A stretch of 64,000 nt of DNA from Tubulanus polymorphus. Lineage: Eukaryota; Nemertea; Palaeonemertea; Tubulaniformes; Tubulanidae. Within the stretch, counting starts at the first letter, position 1; the number at the start of each line of letters is the position of its first letter. The notes beneath the pieces are model-generated. The model saw nothing but the letters and a program-made list of their open reading frames with translations, was not told where the DNA came from and did no database searches. A program made the translations under genes and the position numbers. Below, piece after piece: positions 17,601 through 32,600 of the stretch. The DNA lies in assembly GCF_964204645.1 (NCBI RefSeq), contig NC_134028.1, positions 62,001 to 126,000 on the forward strand, given 5' to 3'.

Positions 17601-18210
17601 TATCTATTTGAAATCAGTTCAATACGCCTTAGCCCATCTTTTCAGATTCAGTCCATCATCTTCAGAACCAAAGGCAGCCAGAAAATTCTTAATCTTTCCA
17701 CCTATCTGTTTGAAATCAGTTCAGTTCACCCTAACCCATCAATTTAGATAGAATTCATCATCTTTAGGACCCTATTTTGCAAGAAAAACCTGTATCTTTC
17801 AGTCCATCTGCTCGAAATTAGTTCAGTTTACCTTAACCTATCATTTCAGATCGAGTCCATCATCTTCAGGAGCATAAATAGCCAGAAAATTCTTAATCTT
17901 TCCACCTATCTATTTGAAATCAGTTCAATACGCCTTAGCCCATCTTTTCAGATTGAGTCCATCATCTTCAGAACCAAAGGCAGCCAGAAAATTCTGATTC
18001 TTTCAACCTATCTATTTGAAATCAGTTCAGTTCACCCTAACCCATCAATTAAGATAGAATTCATCATCTTTAGGACCCTATTTTGCAAGAAAAATCTGTA
18101 TCTTTCAGTCCATCTACTCGAAATCAGTTCAGTTTACCTTAACCTATCATTTCAGATCGAGTCCATCATCTTCAGGAGCATAAATAGCCAGAAAATTCTT
18201 AATCTTTCCA
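14642..18210 (+). repeat. ~3.57-kb higher-order repeat, copy 1
   Basis: It is bounded by the rare B-to-A junction CACCTAACCATTTG at 14642 and its next copy at 18211. It contains the one-base deletion in GCAAGAAAATCTG (near 15235). Its length is 35 monomers minus that base. The block following 18211 carries the same deletion near 18804. Confidence 0.6.
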
Positions 18211-21200
18211 CCTAACCATTTGAAATCAGTTCAGTACACCCTAACCCATCAATTAAGATAGAATTCATCATCTTTAGGACCCTATTTTGCAAGAAAAATC
18301 TGTATCTTTCAGTCCATCTACTCGAAATCAGTTCAGTTTACCTTAACCTATCATTTCAGATCGAGTCCATCATCTTCAGGAGCATAAATAGCCAGAAAAT
18401 TCTTAATCTTTCCACCTATCTATTTGAAATCAGTTCAATACGCCTTAGCCCATCTTTTCAGATTCAGTCCATCATCTTCAGAACCAAAGGCAGCCAGAAA
18501 ATTCTGATTCTTTCAACCTATCTATTTGAAATCAGTTCATTTCACCCTAACCCATCAATTAAGATAGAATTCATCATCTTTAGGACCCTATTTTGCAAGA
18601 AAAATCTGTATCTTTCAGTCCATCTACTCGAAATCAGTTCAGTTTACCTTAACCTATCATTTCAGATCGAGTCCATCATCTTCAGGAGCATAAATAGCCA
18701 GAAAATTCTTAATCTTTCCACCTATCCATTTGAAATCAGTTCAGTACACCCTAACCCATCAATTAAGATAGAATTCATCATCTTTAGGACCCTATTTTGC
18801 AAGAAAATCTGTATCTTTCAGTCCATCTACTCGAAATCAGTTCAGTTTACCTTAACCTATCATTTCAGATCGAGTCCATCATCTTCAGGAGCATAAATAG
18901 CCAGAAAATTCTTAATCTTTCCACCTATCTATTTGAAATCAGTTCAATACGCCTTAGCCCATCTTTTCAGATTCAGTCCATCATCTTCAGAACCAAAGGC
19001 AGCCAGAAAATTCTGATTCTTTCAACCTATCTATTTGAAATCAGTTCAGTTCACCCTAACCCATCAATTAAGATAGAATTCATCATCTTTAGGACCCTAT
19101 TTTGCAAGAAAAATCTGTATCTTTCAGTCCATCTATTCGAAATCAGTTCAGTTTACCTTAACCTATCATTTCAGATCGAGTCCATCATCTTCAGGAGCAT
19201 AAATAGCCAGAAAATTCGTAATCTTTCCACCTATCTATTTGAAATCAGTTCAGTACACCCTAACCCATCAATTAAGATAGAACTCATCATCTTTAGCACC
19301 CTATTTTGCAAGAAAAATCTGTATCTTTCAGTCCATCTACTCGAAATCAGTTCAGTCTACCTTAACCTATCATTTCAGATCGAGTCCATCATCTTCAGGA
19401 GCATAAATAGCCAGAAAATTCTTAATCTTTCCACCTATCTATTTGAAATCAGTTCAATACGCCTTAACACATCTTTTCAGATTGAATCCATCATCTTCAG
19501 AACCAAAAGCAGCCAGAAAATTCTGATTCTTTCAACCTATCTATTTGAAATCAGTTCAGTACACCCTAACCCATCAATTAAGATAGAATTCATCATCTTT
19601 AGGACCCTATTTTGCAAGAAAAATCTGTATCTTTCAGTCCATCTACTCGAAATCAGTTCAGTTTACCTTAACCTATCATTTCAGATCGAGTCCATCATCT
19701 TCAGGAGCATAAATAGCCAGAAAATTCTTAATCTTTCCACCTATCTATTTGAAATCAGTTCAATACGCCTTAACACATCTTTTCAGATTGAATCCATCAT
19801 CTTCAGAACCAAAAGCAGCCAGAAAATTCTTAATCTTTCAACCTATCTATTTGAAATCAGTTCAGTACACCCTAACCCATCAATTAAGATAGAATTCATC
19901 ATCTTTAGGACCCTATTTTGCAAGAAAAATCTGTATCTTTCAGTCCATCTACTCGAAATCAGTTCAGTTTACCTTAACCTATCATTTCAGATCGAGTCCA
20001 TCATCTTCAGGAGCATAAATAGCCAGAAAATTCTTAATCTTTCCACCTATCTATTTGAAATCAGTTCAATACGCCTTAGCCCATCTTTTCAGATTGAGTC
20101 CATCATCTTCAGAACCAAAAGCAGCCAGAAAATTCTGATTCTTTCAACCTATCTATTTGAAATCAGTTCAGTACACCCTAACCCATCAATTAAGATAGAA
20201 TTCATCATCTTTAGGACCCTATTTTGCAAGAAAAATCTGTATCTTTCAGTCCATCTACTCGAAATCAGTTCAATTTACCTTAACCTATCATTTCAGATCG
20301 AGTCCATCATCTTCAGGAGCATAAATAGCCAGAAAATTCTTAATCTTTCCACCTATCTATTTGAAATCAGTTCAATACGCCTTAGCCCATCTTTTCAGAT
20401 TGAGTCCATCATCTTCAGAACCAAAGGCAGCCAGAAAATTCTGATTCTTTCCACCTATCTATTTGAAATCAGTTCAGTACACCCTAACCCATCAATTAAG
20501 ATAGAACTCATCATCTTTAGGACCCTATTTTGCAAGAAAAATCTGTATCTTTCAGTCCATCTGCTCGAAATCAGTTCAGTTTACCTTAACCTATCATTTC
20601 AGATCGAGTCCATCATCTTCAGGAGCATAAATAGCCAGAAAATTCTTAATCTTTCCACCTATCTATTTGAAATCAGTTCAATACGCCTTAGCCCATCTTT
20701 TCAGATTCAGTCCATCATCTTCAGAACCAAAGGCAGCCAGAAAATTCTGATTCTTTCCACCTATCTATTTGAAATCAGTTCAGTTCACCCTAACCCATCA
20801 ATTAAGATAGAATTCATCATCTTTAGGACCCTATTTTGCAAGAAAAATCTGTATCTTTCAGTCCATCTATTCGAAATCAGTTCAGTTTACCTTAACCTAT
20901 CATTTCAGATCGAGTCCATCATCTTCAGGAGCATAAATAGCCAGAAAATTCGTAATCTTTCCACCTATCTATTTGAAATCAGTTCAGTACACCCTAACCC
21001 ATCAATTAAGATAGAACTCATCATCTTTAGGACCCTATTTTGCAAGAAAAATCTGTATCTTTCAGTCCATCTACTCGAAATCAGTTCAGTCTACCTTAAC
21101 CTATCATTTCAGATCGAGTCCATCATCTTCAGGAGCATAAATAGCCAGAAAATTCTTAATCTTTCCACCTATCCATTTGAAATCAGTTCAGTACACCCTA

Positions 21201-24200
21201 ACCCATCAATTAAGATAGAACTCATCATCTTTAGGACCCTATTTTGCAAGAAAAATCTGTATCTTTCAGTCCATCTACTCGAAATCAGTTCAGTTTACCT
21301 TAACCTATCATTTCAGATCGAGTCCATCATCTTCAGGAGCATAAATAGCCAGAAAATTCTTAATCTTTCCACCTATCTATTTGAAATCAGTTCAATACGC
21401 CTTAGCCCATCTTTTCAGATTCAGTCCATCATCTTCAGAACCAAAGGCAGCCAGAAAATTCTGATTCTTTCCACCTATCTATTTGAAATCAGTTCAGTTC
21501 ACCCTAACCCATCAATTAAGATAGAATTCATCATCTTTAGGACCCTATTTTGCAAGAAAAATCTGTATCTTTCAGTCCATCTATTCGAAATCAGTTCAGT
21601 TTACCTTAACCTATCATTTCAGATCGAGTCCATCATCTTCAGGAGCATAAATAGCCAGAAAATTCTTAATCTTTCCACCTATCTATTTGAAATCAGTTCA
21701 GTACACCCTAACCCATCAATTAAGATAGAACTCATCATCTTTAGGACCCTATTTTGCAAGAAAAATCTGTATCTTTCAGTCCATCTACTCGAAATCAGTT
21801 CAGTCTACCTTAACCTATCATTTCAGATCGAGTCCATCATCTTCAGGAGCATAAATAGCCAGAAAATTCTTAATCTTTCCACCTATCTATTTGAAATCAG
21901 TTCAATACGCCTTAACACATCTTTTCAGATTGGATCCATCATCTTCAGAACCAAAAGCAGCCAGAAAATTCTGATTCTTTCAACCTATCTATTTGAAATC
22001 AGTTCAGTACACCCTAACCCATCAATTAAGATAGAATTCATCATCTTTAGGACCCTATTTTGCAAGAAAAATCTGTATCTTTCAGTCCATCTACTCGAAT
22101 CAGTTCAGTTTACCTTAACCTATCATTTCAGATCGAGTCCATCATCTTCAGGAGCATAAATAGCCAGAAAATTCTTAATCTTTCCACCTATCTATTTGAA
22201 ATCAGTTCAATACGCCTTAACACATCTTTTCAGATTGAATCCATCATCTTCAGAACCAAAAGCAGCCAGAAAATTCTTAATCTTTCAACCTATCTATTTG
22301 AAATCAGTTCAGTACACCCTAACCCATCAATTAAGATAGAATTCATCATCTTTAGGACCCTATTTTGCAAGAAAAATCTGTATCTTTCAGTCCATCTACT
22401 CGAAATCAGTTCAGTTTACCTTAACCTATCATTTCAGATCGAGTCCATCATCTTCAGGAGCATAAATAACCAGAAAATTCTTAATCTTTCCACCTATCTA
22501 TTTGAAATCAGTTCAATACGCCTTAGCCCATCTTTTCAGATTCAGTCCATCATCTTCAGAACCAAAGGCAGCCAGAAAATTCTTAATCTTTCCACCTATC
22601 TGTTTGAAATCAGTTCAGTTCACCCTAACCCATCAATTTAGATAGAATTCATCATCTTTAGGACCCTATTTTGCAAGAAAAACCTGTATCTTTCAGTCCA
22701 TCTGCTCGAAATCAGTTCAGTTTACCTTAACCTATCATTTCAGATCGAGTCCATCATCTTCAGGAGCATAAATAGCCAGAAAATTCTTAATCTTTCCACC
22801 TATCTATTTGAAATCAGTTCAATACGCCTTAACACATCTTTTCAGATTGAATCCATCATCTTCAGAACCAAAAGCAGCCAGAAAATTCTGATTCTTTCAA
22901 CCTATCTATTTGAAATCAGTTCAGTACACCCTAACCCATCAATTAAGATAGAACTCATCATCTTTAGGACCCTATTTTGCAAGAAAAATCTGTATCTTTC
23001 AGTCCATCTGCTCGAAATCAGTTCAGTTTACCTTAACCTATCATTTCAGATCGAGTCCATCATCTTCAGGAGCATAAATAGCCAGAAAATTCTTAATCTT
23101 TCCACCTATCTATTTGAAATCAGTTCAATACGCCTTAACACATCTTTTCAGATTGAATCCATCATCTTCAGAACCAAAAGCAGCCAGAAAATTCTTAATC
23201 TTTCAACCTATCTATTTGAAATCAGTTCAGTACACCCTAACCCATCAATTAAGATAGAATTCATCATCTTTAGGACCCTATTTTGCAAGAAAAATCTGTA
23301 TCTTTCAGTCCATCTACTCGAAATCAGTTCAGTTTACCTTAACCTATCATTTCAGATCGAGTCCATCATCTTCAGGAGCATAAATAGCCAGAAAATTCTT
23401 AATCTTTCCACCTATCTATTTGAAATCAGTTCAATACGCCTTAGCCCATCTTTTCAGATTGAGTCCATCATCTTCAGAACCAAAGGCAGCCAGAAAATTC
23501 TGATTCTTTCCACCTATCTATTTGAAATCAGTTCAGTACACCCTAACCCATCAATTAAGATAGAATTCATCATCTTTAGGACCCTATTTTGCAAGAAAAA
23601 TCTGTATCTTTCAGTCCATCTACTTGAAATCAGTTCAGTTTACCTTAACCTATCATTTCAGATCGAGTCCATCATCTTCAGGAGCATAAATAGCCAGAAA
23701 ATTCTTAATCTTTCCACCTATCTATTTGAAATCAGTTCAATACGCCTTAGCCCATCTTTTCAGATTGAGTCCATCATCTTCAGAACCAAAGGCAGCCAGA
23801 AAATTCTGATTCTTTCAACCTATCTATTTGAAATCAGTTCAGTTCACCCTAACCCATCAATTAAGATAGAATTCATCATCTTTAGGACCCTATTTTGCAA
23901 GAAAAATCTGTATCTTTCAGTCCATCTACTCGAAATCAGTTCAGTTTACCTTAACCTATCATTTCAGATCGAGTCCATCATCTTCAGGAGCATAAATAGC
24001 CAGAAAATTCTTAATCTTTCCACCTATCTATTTGAAATCAGTTCAATACGCCTTAGCCCATCTTTTCAGATTCAGTCCATCATCTTCAGAACCAAAGGCA
24101 GCCAGAAAATTCTTAATCTTTCCACCTATCTGTTTGAAATCAGTTCAGTTCACCCTAACCCATCAATTTAGATAGAATTCATCATCTTTAGGACCCTATT

Positions 24201-24532
24201 TTGCAAGAAAAATCTGTATCTTTCAGTCCATCTATTCGAAATCAGTTCAGTTTACCTTAACCTATCATTTCAGATCGAGTCCATCATCTTCAGGAGCATA
24301 AATAGCCAGAAAATTCGTAATCTTTCCACCTATCTATTTGAAATCAGTTCAGTACACCCTAACCCATCAATTAAGATAGAACTCATCATCTTTAGGACCC
24401 TATTTTGCAAGAAAAATCTGTATCTTTCAGTCCATCTACTCGAAATCAGTTCAGTCTACCTTAACCTATCATTTCAGATCGAGTCCATCATCTTCAGGAG
24501 CATAAATAGCCAGAAAATTCTTAATCTTTCCA
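18211..24532 (+). repeat. Related higher-order repeat block up to the next CCTAACCATTTG marker
   Basis: It runs from the marker at 18211 to the next one at 24533, spanning 62 monomers minus two bases: the deletion near 18804, and one near 22098 where CTCGAAATC becomes CTCGAATC. Its first part matches the block beginning at 14642. The block after 24533 again repeats that start, with its own copy of the first deletion near 25126. Confidence 0.55.
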
Positions 24533-27500
24533 CCTAACCATTTGAAATCAGTTCAGTACACCCTAACCCATCAATTAAGATAGAATTCATCATCTTTAGG
24601 ACCCTATTTTGCAAGAAAAATCTGTATCTTTCAGTCCATCTACTCGAAATCAGTTCAGTTTACCTTAACCTATCATTTCAGATCGAGTCCATCATCTTCA
24701 GGAGCATGAATAGCCAGAAAATTCTTAATCTTTCCACCTATCTATTTGAAATCAGTTCAATACGCCTTAGCCCATCTTTTCAGATTCAGTCCATCATCTT
24801 CAGAACCAAAGGCAGCCAGAAAATTCTGATTCTTTCAACCTATCTATTTGAAATCAGTTCATTTCACCCTAACCCATCAATTAAGATAGAATTCATCATC
24901 TTTAGGACCCTATTTTGCAAGAAAAATCTGTATCTTTCAGTCCATCTACTCGAAATCAGTTCAGTTTACCTTAACCTATCATTTCAGATCGAGTCCATCA
25001 TCTTCAGGAGCATAAATAGCCAGAAAATTCTTAATCTTTCCACCTATCCATTTGAAATCAGTTCAGTACACCCTAACCCATCAATTAAGATAGAATTCAT
25101 CATCTTTAGGACCCTATTTTGCAAGAAAATCTGTATCTTTCAGTCCATCTACTCGAAATCAGTTCAGTTTACCTTAACCTATCATTTCAGATCGAGTCCA
25201 TCATCTTCAGGAGCATAAATAGCCAGAAAATTCTTAATCTTTCCACCTATCTATTTGAAATCAGTTCAATACGCCTTAGCCCATCTTTTCAGATTCAGTC
25301 CATCATCTTCAGAACCAAAGGCAGCCAGAAAATTCTGATTCTTTCAACCTATCTATTTGAAATCAGTTCAGTTCACCCTAACCCATCAATTAAGATAGAA
25401 TTCATCATCTTTAGGACCCTATTTTGCAAGAAAAATCTGTATCTTTCAGTCCATCTATTCGAAATCAGTTCAGTTTACCTTAACCTATCATTTCAGATCG
25501 AGTCCATCATCTTCAGGAGCATAAATAGCCAGAAAATTCGTAATCTTTCCACCTATCTATTTGAAATCAGTTCAGTACACCCTAACCCATCAATTAAGAT
25601 AGAACTCATCATCTTTAGGACCCTATTTTGCAAGAAAAATCTGTATCTTTCAGTCCATCTACTCGAAATCAGTTCAGTCTACCTTAACCTATCATTTCAG
25701 ATCGAGTCCATCATCTTCAGGAGCATAAATAGCCAGAAAATTCTTAATCTTTCCACCTATCTATTTGAAATCAGTTCAATACGCCTTAACACATCTTATC
25801 AGATTGAATCCATCATCTTCAGAACCAAAAGCAGCCAGAAAATTCTGATTCTTTCAACCTATCTATTTGAAATCAGTTCAGTACACCCTAACCCATCAAT
25901 TAAGATAGAATTCATCATCTTTAGGACCCTATTTTGCAAGAAAAATCTGTATCTTTCAGTCCATCTACTCGAAATCAGTTCAGTTTACCTTAACCTATCA
26001 TTTCAGATCGAGTCCATCATCTTCAGGAGCATAAATAGCCAGAAAATTCTTAATCTTTCCACCTATCTATTTGAAATCAGTTCAATACGCCTTAACACAT
26101 CTTTTCAGATTGAATCCATCATCTTCAGAACCAAAAGCAGCCAGAAAATTCTTAATCTTTCAACCTATCTATTTGAAATCAGTTCAGTACACCCTAACCC
26201 ATCAATTAAGATAGAATTCATCATCTTTAGGACCCTATTTTGCAAGAAAAATCTGTATCTTTCAGTCCATCTACTCGAAATCAGTTCAGTTTACCTTAAC
26301 CTATCATTTCAGATCGAGTCCATCATCTTCAGGAGCAAAAATAGCCAGAAAATTCTTAATCTTTCCACCTATCTATTTGAAATCAGTTCAATACGCCTTA
26401 GCCCATCTTTTCAGATTGAGTCCATCATCTTCAGAACCAAAAGCAGCCAGAAAATTCTGATTCTTTCAACCTATCTATTTGAAATCAGTTCAGTACACCC
26501 TAACCCATCAATTAAGATAGAATTCATCATCTTTAGGACCCTATTTTGCAAGAAAAATCTGTATCTTTCAGTCCATCTACTCGAAATCAGTTCAATTTAC
26601 CTTAACCTATCATTTCAGATCGAGTCCATCATCTTCAGGAGCATAAATAGCCAGAAAATTCTTAATCTTTCCACCTATCTATTTGAAATCAGTTCAATAC
26701 GCCTTAGCCCATCTTTTCAGATTGAGTCCATCATCTTCAGAACCAAAGGCAGCCAGAAAATTCTGATTCTTTCCACCTATCTATTTGAAATCAGTTCAGT
26801 TCACCCTAACTCATCAATTAAGATAGAATTCATCATCTTTAGGACCCTATTTTGCAAGAAAAATCTGTATCTTTCAGTCCATCTACTCGAAATCAGTTCA
26901 GTTTACCTTAACCTATCATTTCAGATCGAGTCCATCATCTTCAGGAGCATAAATAGCCAGAAAATTCTTAATCTTTCCACCTATCTATTTGAAATCAGTT
27001 CAATACGCCTTAGCCCATCTTTTCAGATTGAGTCCATCATCTTCAGAACCAAAGGCAGCCAGAAAATTCTGATTCTTTCCACCTATCTATTTGAAATCAG
27101 TTCAGTTTACCCTAACTCATCAATTAAGATAGAATTCATCATCTTTAGGACCCTATTTTGCAAGAAAAATCTGTATCTTTCAGTCCATCTACTCGAAATC
27201 AGTTCAGTTTACCTTAACCTATCATTTCAGATCGAGTCCATCATCTTCAGGAGCATAAATAACCAGAAAATTCTTAATCTTTCAACCTATCTGTTTGAAA
27301 TCAGTTCAGTACACCCTAACCCATCAATTAAGATAGAATTCATCATCTTTAGGACCCTATTTTGCAAGAAAAATCTGTATCTTTCAGTCCATCTACTCGA
27401 AATCAGTTCAGTTTACCTTAACCTATCATTTCAGATCGAGTCCATCATCTTCAGGAGCATAAATAACCAGAAAATTCTTAATCTTTCCACCTATCTATTT

Positions 27501-30500
27501 GAAATCAGTTCAATACGCCTTAGCCCATCTTTTCAGATTCAGTCCATCATCTTCAGAACCATAGGCAGCCAGAAAATTCTTAATCTTTCCACCTATCTGT
27601 TTGAAATCAGTTCAGTTCACCCTAACCCATCAATTTAGATAGAATTCATCATCTTTAGGACCCTATTTTGCAAGAAAAACCTGTATCTTTCAGTCCATCT
27701 GCTCGAAATTAGTTCAGTTTACCTTAACCTATCATTTCAGATCGAGTCCATCATCTTCAGGAGCATAAATAGCCAGAAAATTCTTAATCTTTCCACCTAT
27801 CTATTTGAAATCAGTTCAATACGCCTTAGCCCATCTTTTCAGATTGAGTCCATCATCTTCAGAACCAAAGGCAGCCAGAAAATTCTGATTCTTTCCACCT
27901 ATCTATTTGAAATCAGTTCAGTTCACCCTAACTCATCAATTAAGATAGAATTCATCATCTTTAGGACCCTATTTTGCAAGAAAAATCTGTATCTTTCAGT
28001 CCATCTACTCGAAATCAGTTCAGTTTACCTTAACCTATCATTTCAGATCGAGTCCATCATCTTCAGGAGCATAAATAACCAGAAAATTCTTAATCTTTCA
28101 ACCTATCTGTTTGAAATCAGTTCAGTACACCCTAACTCATCAATTAAGATAGAATTCATCATCTTTAGGACCCTATTTTGCAAGAAAAATCTGTATCTTT
28201 CAGTCCATCTACTCGAAATCAGTTCAGTTTACCTTAACCTATCATTTCAGATCGAGTCCATCATCTTCAGGAGCATAAATAACCAGAAAATTCTTAATCT
28301 TTCCACCTATCTATTTGAAATCAGTTCAATACGCCTTAACACATCTTTTCAGATTGAATCCATCATCTTCAGAACCAAAAGCAGCCAGAAAATTCTGATT
28401 CTTTCAACCTATCTATTTGAAATCAGTTCAGTACACCCTAACCCATCAATTAAGATAGAACTCATCATCTTTAGGACCCTATTTTGCAAGAAAAATCTGT
28501 ATCTTTCAGTCCATCTGCTCGAAATCAGTTCAGTTTACCTTAACCTATCATTTCAGATCGAGTCCATCATCTTCAGGAGCATAAATAGCCAGAAAATTCT
28601 TAATCTTTCCACCTATCTATTTGAAATCAGTTCAATACGCCTTAGCCCATCTTTTCAGATTGAGTCCATCATCTTCAGAACCAAAGGCAGCCAGAAAATT
28701 CTGATTCTTTCCACCTATCTATTTGAAATCAGTTCAGTTCACCCTAACCCATCAATTAAGATAGAATTCATCATCTTTAGGACCCTATTTTGCAAGAAAA
28801 ATCTGTATCTTTCAGTCCATCTACTCGAAATCAGTTCAGTTTACCTTAACCTATCATTTCAGATCGAGTCCATCATCTTCAGGAGCATAAATAGCCAGAA
28901 AATTCTTAATCTTTCCACCTATCTATTTGAAATCAGTTCAATACGCCTTAGCCCATCTTTTCAGATTCAGTCCATCATCTTCAGAACCAAAGGCAGCCAG
29001 AAAATTCTGATTCTTTCCACCTATCTATTTGAAATCAGTTCAGTTCACCCTAACCCATCAATTAAGATAGAATTCATCATCTTTAGGACCCTATTTTGCA
29101 AGAAAAATCTGTATCTTTCAGTCCATCTATTCGAAATCAGTTCAGTTTACCTTAACCTATCATTTCAGATCGAGTCCATCATCTTCAGGAGCATAAATAG
29201 CCAGAAAATTCGTAATCTTTCCACCTATCTATTTGAAATCAGTTCAATACGCCTTAGCCCATCTTTTCAGATTGAGTCCATCATCTTCAGAACCAAAGGC
29301 AGCCAGAAAATTCTGATTCTTTCAACCTATCTATTTGAAATCAGTTCAGTTCACCCTAACCCATCAATTAAGATAGAATTCATCATCTTTAGGACCCTAT
29401 TTTGCAAGAAAAATCTGTATCTTTCAGTCCATCTACTCGAAATCAGTTTAGTTTACCTTAACCTATCATTTCAGATCGAGTCCATCATCTTCAGGAGCAT
29501 AAATAGCCAGAAAATTCTTAATCTTTCCACCTATCCATTTGAAATCAGTTCAGTACACCCTAACCCATCAATTAAGATAGAATTCATCATCTTTAGGACC
29601 CTATTTTGCAAGAAAAATCTGTATCTTTCAGTCCATCTACTCGAAATCAGTTCAGTTTACCTTAACCTATCATTTCAGATCGAGTCCATCATCTTCAGGA
29701 GCATAAATAGCCAGAAAATTCTTAATCTTCCCACCTATCTATTTGAAATCAGTTCAATACGCCTTAGCCCATCTTTTCAGATTCAGTCCATCATCTTCAG
29801 AACCAAAGGCAGCCAGAAAATTCTGATTCTTTCCACCTATCTATTTGAAATCAGTTCAGTTCACCCTAACCCATCAATTAAGATAGAATTCATCATCTTT
29901 AGGACCCTATTTTGCAAGAAAAATCTGTATCTTTCAGTCCATCTATTCGAAATCAGTTCAGTTTACCTTAACCTATCATTTCAGATCGAGTCCATCATCT
30001 TCAGGAGCATAAATAGCCAGAAAATTCGTAATCTTTCCACCTATCTATTTGAAATCAGTTCAGTACACCCTAACCCATCAATTAAGATAGAACTCATCAT
30101 CTTTAGGACCCTATTTTGCAAGAAAAATCTGTATCTTTCAGTCCATCTACTCGAAATCAGTTCAGTCTACCTTAACCTATCATTTCAGATCGAGTCCATC
30201 ATCTTCAGGAGCATAAATAGCCAGAAAATTCTTAATCTTTCCACCTATCTATTTGAAATCAGTTCAATACGCCTTAACACATCTTTTCAGATTGGATCCA
30301 TCATCTTCAGAACCAAAAGCAGCCAGAAAATTCTGATTCTTTCAACCTATCTATTTGAAATCAGTTCAGTACACCCTAACCCATCAATTAAGATAGAATT
30401 CATCATCTTTAGGACCCTATTTTGCAAGAAAAATCTGTATCTTTCAGTCCATCTACTCGAAATCAGTTCAGTTTACCTTAACCTATCATTTCAGATCGAG

Positions 30501-32600
30501 TCCATCATCTTCAGGAGCATAAATAGCCAGAAAATTCTTAATCTTTCCACCTATCTATTTGAAATCAGTTCAATACGCCTTAACACATCTTTTCAGATTG
30601 AATCCATCATCTTCAGAACCAAAAGCAGCCAGAAAATTCTTAATCTTTCAACCTATCTATTTGAAATCAGTTCAGTACACCCTAACCCATCAATTAAGAT
30701 AGAATTCATCATCTTTAGGACCCTATTTTGCAAGAAAAATCTGTATCTTTCAGTCCATCTACTCGAAATCAGTTCAGTTTACCTTAACCTATCATTTCAG
30801 ATCGAGTCCATCATCTTCAGGAGCATAAATAACCAGAAAATTCTTAATCTTTCCACCTATCTATTTGAAATCAGTTCAATACGCCTTAGCCCATCTTTTC
30901 AGATTCAGTCCATCATCTTCAGAACCAAAGGCAGCCAGAAAATTCTTAATCTTTCCACCTATCTGTTTGAAATCAGTTCAGTTCACCCTAACCCATCAAT
31001 TTAGATAGAATTCATCATCTTTAGGACCCAATTTTGCAAGAAAAACCTGTATCTTTCAGTCCATCTGCTCGAAATCAGTTCAGTTTACCTTAACCTATCA
31101 TTTCAGATCGAGTCCATCATCTTCAGGAGCATAAATAGCCAGAAAATTCTTAATCTTTCCACCTATCTATTTGAAATCAGTTCAATACGCCTTAACACAT
31201 CTTTTCAGATTGAATCCATCATCTTCAGAACCAAAAGCAGCCAGAAAATTCTGATTCTTTCAACCTATCTATTTGAAATCAGTTCAGTACACCCTAACCC
31301 ATCAATTAAGATAGAACTCATCATCTTTAGGACCCTATTTTGCAAGAAAAATCTGTATCTTTCAGTCCATCTGCTCGAAATCAGTTCAGTTTACCTTAAC
31401 CTATCATTTCAGATCGAGTCCATCATCTTCAGGAGCATAAATAGCCAGAAAATTCTTAATCTTTCCACCTATCTATTTGAAATCAGTTCAATACGCCTTA
31501 ACACATCTTTTCAGATTGAATCCATCATCTTCAGAACCAAAAGCAGCCAGAAAATTCTTAATCTTTCAACCTATCTATTTGAAATCAGTTCAGTACACCC
31601 TAACCCATCAATTAAGATAGAATTCATCATCTTTAGGACCCTATTTTGCAAGAAAAATCTGTATCTTTCAGTCCATCTACTCGAAATCAGTTCAGTTTAC
31701 CTTAACCTTTCATTTCAGATCGAGTCCATCATCTTCAGGAGCATAAATAGCCAGAAAATTCTTAATCTTTCCACCTATCTATTTGAAATCAGTTCAATAC
31801 GCCTTAGCCCATCTTTTCAGATTCAGTCCATCATCTTCAGAACCAAAGGCAGCCAGAAAATTCTGATTCTTTCCACCTATCTATTTGAAATCAGTTCAGT
31901 TCACCCTAACCCATCAATTAAGATAGAATTCATCATCTTTAGGACCCTATTTTGCAAGAAAAATCTGTATCTTTCAGTCCATCTATTCGAAATCAGTTCA
32001 GTTTACCTTAACCTATCATTTCAGATCGAGTCCATCATCTTCAGGAGCATAAATAGCCAGAAAATTCGTAATCTTTCCACCTATCTATTTGAAATCAGTT
32101 CAGTACACCCTAACCCATCAATTAAGATAGAACTCATCATCTTTAGGACCCTATTTTGCAAGAAAAATCTGTATCTTTCAGTCCATCTACTCGAAATCAG
32201 TTCAGTCTACCTTAACCTATCATTTCAGATCGAGTCCATCATCTTCAGGAGCATAAATAGCCAGAAAATTCTTAATCTTTCCACCTATCTATTTGAAATC
32301 AGTTCAATACGCCTTAACACATCTTTTCAGATTGAATCCATCATCTTCAGAACCAAAAGCAGCCAGAAAATTCTTAATCTTTCAACCTATCTATTTGAAA
32401 TCAGTTCAGTACACCCTAACCCATCAATTAAGATAGAATTCATCATCTTTAGGACCCTATTTTGCAAGAAAAATCTGTATCTTTCAGTCCATCTACTCGA
32501 AATCAGTTCAGTTTACCTTAACCTATCATTTCAGATCGAGTCCATCATCTTCAGGAGCATAAATAGCCAGAAAATTCTTAATCTTTCCACCTATCTATTT

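Noticed and set aside
15228-27638. Long open frames of 839-1120 codons (15228-17747, 18797-22159, 25119-27638) that translate to a 34-residue repeat protein
   Set aside because: They are satellite sequence. 102 is a multiple of three, so one stop-free frame per monomer stays open indefinitely. They begin at TTG, are broken by A* monomers (CAATTTAG) and by the deletion-bearing monomers, and have no promoter or gene context.
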